A DNA stretch of 59,895 bases from assembly GCA_017935185.1 (NCBI GenBank), contig JAGBIC010000008.1, forward strand, positions 1 through 59,895, in the 5' to 3' direction. How positions within the stretch are numbered: the first letter of the stretch is position 1; each line of letters starts with the position of its first letter. The notes beneath the pieces were generated by a model that worked only from the letters and a program-made list of their open reading frames with translations, had not been told where the DNA came from and did not search any database. The translations under genes and the position numbers were made by a program. This DNA is from Alistipes sp. (GTDB taxonomy: Bacteria; Bacteroidota; Bacteroidia; Bacteroidales; Rikenellaceae). Positions 53,568-59,895 of the stretch are shown piece by piece.

Positions 53568-55739
53568 TTACTTTATAAAAAGCAGTTCTCGGTATTTTGG
53601 TAGTGGCCAAAGCTGGTCGTCGATGACCTCCTCCAGATTGTCTATCAGGGTGCGGATGTCGTCGAGGTAGCCGGCTACGGTGTCGTGGTAGGCGATGGCA
53701 CGCTGGCGTTGGTCCTCTATGCGGTTGGCTACTTTACGAGCCTCGACCATGTCGGTAACCAATTTTTGGAGCGTTGCCGAACTCTTCTGTATGTTGCGTA
53801 TAAGCTCAAGGTCAGATTCGAATTTAAGACCCAACTCCTTCATCTTGTATGCCTTGTCGAGCAGTATAGACTCGTATTTAGAGGCTACCGGCAGAATGTG
53901 ATTCATGGTGATATCGCCCAAAACGCGGGCCTCAATCTGAATCTTCTTTGTGTAGGTCTCCCATTTGACCTCGGTGCGGGCCTCGATTTCAACTTTGTTG
54001 TATACTCCAACCTCGGCAAACATCTTTATTGTTTCGGGGGTGAGGTAGCGGTCAAATAGTAGTGGGGCTGAAGTCTCGCAATCCAAACCGCGGCGGGCGG
54101 CCTCCTCTTTCCATTCGTCGGAGTATCCGTTGCCATCGAAATGAATATTCTTACACTCTTTTATAAGGCGTTTCAGAACTTCATATATGGCCTTCTCTTT
54201 CTTTATGCCACTTTCGATTTTGGCATCTACCTCCTGCTTGAAGAGGGTTAGCTGCTGTGCTGTGGCAGAGCAAAGTGTGATGATGGCCTCTGCGCAGTTG
54301 TCGGATGCTCCTACGGCGCGGAACTCGAAGCGGTTGCCTGTAAAGGCAAAGGGCGAGGTGCGGTTGCGGTCGGTGTTGTCGAGCAGAATTGAGGGGATTT
54401 GAGCCACCCCGCTCATCTTTAATACGCTCTTTGCGTCAAAGCGGATTGTGTTATCGCCCTTGCTGCGCTCCAACTTGTCGAGTACAGAAGATATTTGTGT
54501 GCCAAGGAATGTTGAAATGATGGCTGGTGGTGCTTCATTTGCACCCAGACGGTGGGCGTTTGTTGCACTCATGATTGCGGCCTTAAGTAGACCGTTGTGT
54601 CTGTATACCGCAGCCATTACATTTACAAGGAATGTGATGAATTGCAGATTCTCGGATGCTGTTTTACCCGGGCCGAAGAGGTTTACGCCGGTATCAGTGC
54701 CTAAAGACCAGTTGTTGTGCTTACCCGAACCGTTAATACCCTTGAAGGGTTTTTCGTGCAGTAGAACGCGGAAGTTGTGGTGGCGGGCAATCTTATCCAT
54801 GATTGTCATCAGCAGCTGATTATGGTCGTTGGCGAGGTTGGCCTCCTCATAGACAGGTGCAACCTCAAATTGGTTTGGAGCTACCTCGTTGTGACGAGTC
54901 TTAAGGGGTATGCCGAGCTTGTGGCTCTCATATTCCAACTCCTTCATGAAGTTGATTACTCGTGCGGGGATAGCGCCGAAATAGTGGTCTTCCAACTGCT
55001 GATTTTTGGCAGACTCATGACCCATGAGGGTGCGGCCTGTAAGCATAAGGTCGGGGCGAGCAGCCCATAAGCTTTCGTCAACGAGGAAAAACTCCTGTTC
55101 CCAACCCAGATATGTGTGTACACTGTTTACGCTCTTGTCGAAATATCGGCACACCTCTGTGGCAGCCTTATCTACGGCCGAGATAGAGCGGAGCAAGGGT
55201 ACTTTGTAGTCGAGCGCCTCGCCTGTATATGAGATGAAAACTGTTGGAATACAGAGCGTTGTATCTACTATAAATGCGGGTGATGTCGGATCCCATGCCG
55301 AATATCCTCGTGCCTCGAATGTGTTGCGAATTCCTCCGTTGGGGAACGACGATGCATCGGGTTCTTGCTGCGCAAGTACCTTGCCCGAGAATGTCTCGAT
55401 TACCATTCCCTTGCCGTCGGGGTCGGAAAATGAGTCGTGTTTCTCGGCTGTGCTGCCTGTGAGTGGTTGAAACCAGTGTGTGTAGTGGTCGGCACCATTA
55501 TCCAAAGCCCACTGGCGCATTCCTGCCGCAACGCTGTCGGCCAATTCCGATGATAGGGGAGTGCCATTGTCCATTGTGTTGAGCAAAGCCTCGTAGGTGG
55601 GCTTGTCGAGGTATTTACGCATTACATTACGGCCAAATACCTTCTCTCCGAAGTAGTCGGAGGGGCGTGCTCCGGGGGCCTTTACCTCGACTGCTCGATG
55701 GTTAAGAGCAGCTTCAACCATTCTAAATCGCAACATCAT
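53568..55739 (-). CDS. glnN: Glutamine synthetase type III
   Basis: Makes glutamine from glutamate, ammonia and ATP. The 723-residue length and the N-terminal domain (MMLRFRMVEAALNHRAVE... with PSDYFGEKVFG) identify the GSIII type found in Bacteroidota and cyanobacteria. Active-site segments include GWEQEFFLVDE, PLKTRHNEVAPNQFEVAP and KPFKGINGSGKHNNWSLGTD (each read in part), and NRTSPFAFTGNRFEFRAVG. No nitrogen-regulation genes are adjacent. It is a single-gene unit ended by its own terminator. Confidence 0.96.
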   Translation of the reverse strand: MMLRFRMVEAALNHRAVEVKAPGARPSDYFGEKVFGRNVMRKYLDKPTYEALLNTMDNGTPLSSELADSVAAGMRQWALDNGADHYTHWFQPLTGSTAEKHDSFSDPDGKGMVIETFSGKVLAQQEPDASSFPNGGIRNTFEARGYSAWDPTSPAFIVDTTLCIPTVFISYTGEALDYKVPLLRSISAVDKAATEVCRYFDKSVNSVHTYLGWEQEFFLVDESLWAARPDLMLTGRTLMGHESAKNQQLEDHYFGAIPARVINFMKELEYESHKLGIPLKTRHNEVAPNQFEVAPVYEEANLANDHNQLLMTIMDKIARHHNFRVLLHEKPFKGINGSGKHNNWSLGTDTGVNLFGPGKTASENLQFITFLVNVMAAVYRHNGLLKAAIMSATNAHRLGANEAPPAIISTFLGTQISSVLDKLERSKGDNTIRFDAKSVLKMSGVAQIPSILLDNTDRNRTSPFAFTGNRFEFRAVGASDNCAEAIITLCSATAQQLTLFKQEVDAKIESGIKKEKAIYEVLKRLIKECKNIHFDGNGYSDEWKEEAARRGLDCETSAPLLFDRYLTPETIKMFAEVGVYNKVEIEARTEVKWETYTKKIQIEARVLGDITMNHILPVASKYESILLDKAYKMKELGLKFESDLELIRNIQKSSATLQKLVTDMVEARKVANRIEDQRQRAIAYHDTVAGYLDDIRTLIDNLEEVIDDQLWPLPKYRELLFIK

Positions 55740-55788
55740 AATATTGTTATAGTAAAAAATGATTTTATTTCAATTTCTGTTTACGATG

Positions 55789-55796
55789 CAAATTTA
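55789..55796 (-). promoter_or_regulatory. -7 promoter element of glnN
   Basis: On the minus strand TAAATTTG matches TAnnTTTG, 49 bases before the glnN ATG. No good TTTG lies at -33. Confidence 0.4.
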
Positions 55797-56007
55797 AGCT
55801 ATTATTGCTAAAAAACGTTAAAAAGATGATATTTTTTCGGATATTGGCGTTAAAAAATTGTGTTGTCTTTGAAAATATGGAGGCAAAATCCCTTTTTTCT
55901 GTTAAAAAGTATGTGAATTTTGAGAAAATATAAAATTTTGTTTTGAGTATAAAAAGTGGTAAAATAGAATAAAAATATTCTAAAATACCATAGTGATTAA
56001 AGCACGC

Positions 56008-56065
56008 TTGAAAAATAGCTCTATTTCTACTGTTTTGAAAAATTGTTGTGATAATTGAAAAATAG
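56008..56065. repeat. Three TTGAAAAAT direct repeats upstream of mutA
   Basis: TTGAAAAAT begins at 56008, 56035 and 56055. The first and third continue as AG, then CT/TT. Spacing is 27 and 20 bases. They lie 47-104 bases upstream of the mutA -7 element. In such AT-rich DNA they may be chance. Confidence 0.3.
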
Positions 56066-56111
56066 TTGTTATTTTCGTAACAAACAGTGTGGTTTTCTAT
56101 AAAATAAGTGT

Positions 56112-56119
56112 TATCTTTG
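56112..56119 (+). promoter_or_regulatory. -7 promoter element of the mutAB operon
   Basis: TATCTTTG matches TAnnTTTG. The predicted leader before the mutA ATG is about 72 bases and AT-rich. Confidence 0.55.
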
Positions 56120-56198
56120 CGCGAATTTATTACATAAGGTAAGAATTTAAACAATATTTCATACATAAACATATACTAAATTAAATTTCCAAACAATT

Positions 56199-58055
56199 AT
56201 GGCTAATACCGAAAAAGCAAAGTTGTTCGCTGAATTCCCCCCTGTTTCTACCGAGCAGTGGGAGGCAGTAATTGCAACAGACCTTAAAGGTGCTGATTAC
56301 GAGCGCAAGCTTGTATGGAGAACAGCCGAAGGATTCAATGTGCGTCCTTACTATCGTGCAGAGAATCTGGAAGGCATCGAATTTTTGGGCTCACAGGCCG
56401 GTGAGTTCCCTTATGTGCGTGGTACTCACAACTCAAATGATTGGGCAATCCATCAGAGTGTATGCGTGAAGTGCCCCAAGGCTGCAAACGAGGAGGCTTT
56501 GAAGCTCCTCAATGCAGGCGTTAACTCTTTGGGCTTCTGCTTATGCGAGGCTGACAACATCGACGCAGCGTTTATCGACACCCTGCTCGATGGTATTTGT
56601 ATTCCTGCCGTAGAGCTTACTTTCGGCGGTAAGGATTTTGTTCCCACAGCTAATCTTATCATGGATAAGTTCGAGGCTATGGGTATTGAGAAAGATGAGA
56701 TTAAGGCTAACTTCATCTTCGACCCCATCGTGAAGGATCTTTCACAGAAGGGTATTTACTGCTGTGGTGACGAGCAGGGTACAGCTTGCTATGAGGCAGT
56801 AGCGGAGTTTATCAAGAGAACTGCTGATTACAAGCGTATCCGCGTTGTAAACGTATCGGGTAACATCTTCAGCAATGCCGGTTCAACAATCGTTGAGGAG
56901 TTGGCATTCTCGCTCGCTGCCGGTCACGATTATCTTGTTAAGCTTACCGAGATGGGTCTTCCTATTGATTTGGTGGCTCGCAAGATTCGTTTCACATTTG
57001 CAGTTACTTCAAACTACTTCATGGAGATCGCCAAGTTCCGTGCAGCTCGTATGTTGTGGGCAAACATCGTTAAGGGCTACAACCCCGAGAAGCCTTGCTC
57101 TGGCAAGATGTTCGCACACGCTGTAACTTCAACTTGGAATCAGACTGTTTACGATCCCTATGTGAATATGTTGCGTGGTACAACCGAGGCAATGTCGGCA
57201 ACTTTGGCCGGTGTTCACTCATTGGAGGTTGTTCCTTTCAACGCATCTTACGAGCAGCCCGACGAGTTCTCGAAGCGTATTGCTCGTAACGTAGAGCTTC
57301 TTCTGAAGCATGAGTCACACTTCGATCAGGTTGTAGACCCCGCAGGTGGTTCGTACTATATCGAGACTCTTACAAAGAGCATCGCCGAGCAGGCATGGAA
57401 GCTCTTCCTCGAGGTTGAGGAGAAGGGTGGCTATGTGGCTGCTTTCAAGTCAGGCTTTGTTGTTGAGAAGGTGAAGGCTTCAGCTGCTGCCAAGGATAAG
57501 AACATCGCAACTCGTCGTCAGATTCTGTTGGGTGCAAACCAGTATCCCAACTTCACCGAGGTGGTTGATTCAGCCGTTTGCGAGTGTGTTGTAACCCGCA
57601 AGGATGAGGCAAATGTCCTCACTCCCTATCGTGGTGCTATGGCATTCGAGGCTATGCGTATGCATGTCGACCGTAGCGGCAAGGAGCCCAAGGCGTTCAT
57701 GCTTACTTGCGGCAGCTTGGCTATGGCTCGTGCTCGTGCGCAGTTCTCATGCAACTTCTTTGCTTGTGCCGGTATCCGTGTTCAGGATAACACATTCTTC
57801 CACTCATTGGAGGAGGGTGTTGCTGCTGCTTTGGAGGCAAAGGCCGATATCGTGGTTGTTTGCGCATCGGATGACGATTATGCAGAGGTGGCTCCCAAGA
57901 TTAAGGAGATGCTTGGCGGTAAGGCTATTTTGGTTGTTGCCGGAGCACCTGCTTGCGCTCCCGAGTTGGAGGCACAGGGTATCACCAATTTCATTAACGT
58001 AAAGAGTAATGTACTCGAAACTCTGAAGTTCTACCTTAAGGAGTTGGGTATCTAA
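56199..58055 (+). CDS. mutA: Methylmalonyl-CoA mutase, small (beta) subunit
   Basis: The partner of MutB in the B12-dependent interconversion of succinyl-CoA and methylmalonyl-CoA, used for propionate formation. The 618-residue protein has the mutase TIM-barrel ([43 protein letters not shown] cut across) and a Rossmann-type C-terminal domain. It lacks the DxHxxG cobalamin-binding motif, as expected for the non-catalytic subunit. Codon use is strongly biased. It is followed after 11 bases by mutB. Confidence 0.95.
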   Translation: MANTEKAKLFAEFPPVSTEQWEAVIATDLKGADYERKLVWRTAEGFNVRPYYRAENLEGIEFLGSQAGEFPYVRGTHNSNDWAIHQSVCVKCPKAANEEALKLLNAGVNSLGFCLCEADNIDAAFIDTLLDGICIPAVELTFGGKDFVPTANLIMDKFEAMGIEKDEIKANFIFDPIVKDLSQKGIYCCGDEQGTACYEAVAEFIKRTADYKRIRVVNVSGNIFSNAGSTIVEELAFSLAAGHDYLVKLTEMGLPIDLVARKIRFTFAVTSNYFMEIAKFRAARMLWANIVKGYNPEKPCSGKMFAHAVTSTWNQTVYDPYVNMLRGTTEAMSATLAGVHSLEVVPFNASYEQPDEFSKRIARNVELLLKHESHFDQVVDPAGGSYYIETLTKSIAEQAWKLFLEVEEKGGYVAAFKSGFVVEKVKASAAAKDKNIATRRQILLGANQYPNFTEVVDSAVCECVVTRKDEANVLTPYRGAMAFEAMRMHVDRSGKEPKAFMLTCGSLAMARARAQFSCNFFACAGIRVQDNTFFHSLEEGVAAALEAKADIVVVCASDDDYAEVAPKIKEMLGGKAILVVAGAPACAPELEAQGITNFINVKSNVLETLKFYLKELGI

Positions 58056-58066
58056 AAAGCAAAGCA

Positions 58067-59895
58067 ATGAGAGCAAAATTTGAAAATTTATCATACGAGG
58101 GCGGCAATGCACAGTGCTGCGCTGCCAATGCCGAGGCAAAGCAGCCTTGGCTCACAGCCGAGCAGATACCTGTAAAGGATAACTACACGGCAAAGGATTT
58201 GGAGGATCTCGAGCACCTTAACTATGCTGCTGGTATCGCTCCCAACTTGCGTGGTCCCTATTCAACCATGTATGTAATGCGTCCCTGGACTATTCGCCAG
58301 TATGCAGGTTTCTCTACTGCCGAGGAGTCAAACGCATTCTATCGTCGTAACCTCGCCGCAGGTCAGAAGGGTCTGTCGGTAGCATTCGACCTTGCAACAC
58401 ACCGTGGTTACGATGCTGACCATCCCCGTGTAGTAGGTGACGTAGGTAAGGCAGGTGTGTCTATCTGCTCTGTTGAGGATATGAAGGTTTTGTTCAACGG
58501 TATTCCTTTGGACAAGATGTCGGTATCTATGACTATGAACGGTGCTGTATTGCCCGTATTGGCATTCTATATCGTAACAGGTTTGGAGCAGGGTTGTACT
58601 TTGGATCAGTTGGCCGGTACTATTCAGAACGATATCTTGAAGGAGTTCATGGTGCGTAACACCTATATTTATCCTCCCAAGTTCTCGATGAAGATTATCG
58701 CCGACATCTTCGAGTATACCTCAAAGAATATGCCCAAGTTCAACTCAATCTCAATTTCGGGTTACCACATGCAGGAGGCAGGTGCTACCGCCGATATCGA
58801 GTTGGCTTACACATTGGCTGACGGTCTGGAGTATTTGCGTGCAGGTATCAACGCAGGTCTGTCTGTTGACGCGTTCGCTCCCCGTTTGTCATTCTTCTGG
58901 GCTATCGGTATGAACCACTTTATGGAGATTGCCAAGATGCGTGCTGCACGTATGTTGTGGGCAAAGATTGTTAAGCAGTTCGAGCCCAAGAATCCCAAGT
59001 CACTCGCATTGCGTACTCACAGCCAGACCTCTGGTTGGTCGCTCACCGAGCAGGATCCTTTCAACAATGTAGCTCGTACAGCTATCGAGGCTATGGGCGC
59101 AGCTTTGGGCCACACCCAGTCATTGCACACCAACGCATTGGATGAGGCTATTGCATTGCCTACCGACTTCTCGGCTCGTATCGCTCGTAACACCCAGATT
59201 TATATTCAGGAGGAGACCAGCGTATGCCGTCAGGTTGACCCCTGGGCAGGTTCATACTACGTAGAGGCTCTTACCAACGAGATTGCTCACAAGGCGTGGG
59301 CTCACATCGAGGAGGTTGAGAAGCTGGGTGGTATGGCCAAGGCTATCGAGACCGGTATCCCCAAGATGCGTATCGAGGAGGCTGCTGCTCGTACACAGGC
59401 TCGTATCGACTCTGGTGAGCAGAAGATTATCGGTTTGAACGAGTACCGTTTGGAGAAAGAGGCTCCCATTGATATTTTGGCTGTGGATAACACCGCTGTT
59501 CGTGAGAGTCAGGTTAAGCGTCTGCAGGAGTTGCGCGCTAACCGTGATCAGGCTGCCGTTGATAAGGCTTTGGCTGCTATCACCGAGTGCGTGAAGACAG
59601 GCGAGGGTAACCTTTTGGAGCTTGCTGTTGAGGCTGCCAAGGTACGTGCTACTTTGGGTGAGATCTCTGACGCTTGCGAGGTTGTTGTAGGTCGCTACAA
59701 GGCAGTTATTCGTTCAATTTCAGGTGTATATTCATCAGGCATGAAGCAGGATGCAGATTTCGAGAAGGCAAAGGCTATGTGCGCCGAGTTTGCCAAGAAG
59801 GAGGGTCGTCAGCCCCGTATCATGATTGCGAAGTTGGGTCAGGATGGTCACGACCGTGGTGCAAAGGTTGTTGCAACAGGTTATGCCGACGTTGG
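58067..59895 (+). CDS. mutB: Methylmalonyl-CoA mutase, large (alpha) subunit, partial at right edge
   Basis: The catalytic, cobalamin-binding subunit. The frame opens at ATG 58067 ([16 protein letters not shown]) and runs to the window edge without a stop, 609 codons of about 715 expected. The CoA/TIM-barrel part includes [20 protein letters not shown], with conserved Tyr and Arg residues, then [19 protein letters not shown] and [17 protein letters not shown] (cut). The cobalamin-binding domain begins near the end, with the lower-ligand histidine in DGHDRG at 593-598. The remaining C-terminus is outside the window. Confidence 0.97.
   Translation, partial: MRAKFENLSYEGGNAQCCAANAEAKQPWLTAEQIPVKDNYTAKDLEDLEHLNYAAGIAPNLRGPYSTMYVMRPWTIRQYAGFSTAEESNAFYRRNLAAGQKGLSVAFDLATHRGYDADHPRVVGDVGKAGVSICSVEDMKVLFNGIPLDKMSVSMTMNGAVLPVLAFYIVTGLEQGCTLDQLAGTIQNDILKEFMVRNTYIYPPKFSMKIIADIFEYTSKNMPKFNSISISGYHMQEAGATADIELAYTLADGLEYLRAGINAGLSVDAFAPRLSFFWAIGMNHFMEIAKMRAARMLWAKIVKQFEPKNPKSLALRTHSQTSGWSLTEQDPFNNVARTAIEAMGAALGHTQSLHTNALDEAIALPTDFSARIARNTQIYIQEETSVCRQVDPWAGSYYVEALTNEIAHKAWAHIEEVEKLGGMAKAIETGIPKMRIEEAAARTQARIDSGEQKIIGLNEYRLEKEAPIDILAVDNTAVRESQVKRLQELRANRDQAAVDKALAAITECVKTGEGNLLELAVEAAKVRATLGEISDACEVVVGRYKAVIRSISGVYSSGMKQDADFEKAKAMCAEFAKKEGRQPRIMIAKLGQDGHDRGAKVVATGYADV

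Larger units (their letters stand above)
55740..56198. other. AT-rich divergent region between glnN and mutA
   Basis: A 459-base non-coding stretch. It holds a TAAATTTG element for glnN (55789-55796, minus) and TATCTTTG for mutA (56112-56119, plus). A 135-codon minus-strand frame exists, but its composition is that of AT-rich non-coding DNA (very rich in F, I, N, K) and it overlaps both promoters. No riboswitch-like structure was seen before mutA. Confidence 0.5.

Noticed and set aside
55765-56172. Minus-strand frame of 135 codons between glnN and mutA
   Set aside because: Composition is that of AT-rich non-coding DNA, it covers the promoters of both neighbours, and it shows no recognisable domain.

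Overview
The window looks like the chromosome of a member of the order Bacteroidales (phylum Bacteroidota). The evidence is the many sites matching the Bacteroidota primary-sigma -7 element TAnnTTTG upstream of genes, several with a TTTG element 19-20 bases further up; the scarcity of clear Shine-Dalgarno sequences; and family content typical of the phylum: type III glutamine synthetase, OstA-like and SurA-like envelope proteins, a CotH lipoprotein, a DUF5683 protein next to ParAB, secreted sugar phosphate isomerase-like proteins, and a two-subunit methylmalonyl-CoA mutase. Family or genus cannot be fixed from the sequence alone. Almost all of the window is core chromosome. The exception is the extreme left edge, where a truncated excisionase-type gene suggests the border of an integrated mobile element beside the 3' end of mnmE.

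Layout. 1-615: excisionase-type gene and a non-coding border. 616-6258 (minus): tight operon parA-parB-DUF5683-mltD-mnmE. 6400-12367 (plus): CPBP membrane protease, then an envelope-biogenesis operon (SurA-like lipoprotein, SurA, OstA-like). 12466-16268: exported Gfo/Idh/MocA oxidoreductase facing a cysteine-rich isomerase-like lipoprotein, then an NhaC antiporter. 16389-21706: enolase, tRNA-Thr(GGT), prfC, queA and a two-HhH protein. 21778-28375 (minus): acyltransferase, CotH lipoprotein, ppa, sdaA and a tandem pair of secreted isomerase-like proteins. 28567-34018 (minus): an RND efflux operon. 34317-39935 (plus): FAD oxidoreductase lipoprotein, acyl-ACP thioesterase, membrane LytTR regulator, and an acyl-CoA synthetase broken by one in-frame stop. 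40112-43834: UPF0597 cysteine desulfidase-like gene, waaA, yraN, pepE. 44003-47516 (plus): acpP-fabF-rnc-radC. 47533-49000 (minus): zinc-ribbon membrane protein and GH5 lipoprotein. 49170-51852 (plus): glyS, a 36-residue membrane peptide, ruvX, def. 51930-55739 (minus): metK with a structured S-box-like leader, and glnA type III. 56199-59895 (plus): mutA and mutB, the latter cut by the right edge.

How the genes work together. The ParAB operon couples chromosome segregation with a cell-wall hydrolase. The SurA/OstA operon, waaA and the RND pump serve the outer membrane. Enolase, sdaA, ppa and MutAB fit a fermentative metabolism that makes succinate and propionate. Codon use strongly biased toward a few codons marks the Gfo/Idh/MocA protein, the isomerase-like proteins, the HhH protein, GlyS and MutAB as probably abundant.

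Most unusual observations: a nonsense codon in the acyl-CoA synthetase; a structured metK leader with an S-box-like core and a competing pairing; a mosaic tandem duplication of exported isomerase-like genes; an isomerase-like lipoprotein with the same SECCGD motif at both ends; 21-bp-phased direct repeats upstream of the RND operon; a palindrome in the parA leader; an RNase III with a long charged tail; and a 36-residue membrane peptide before ruvX. No wholly new multi-gene system could be demonstrated.
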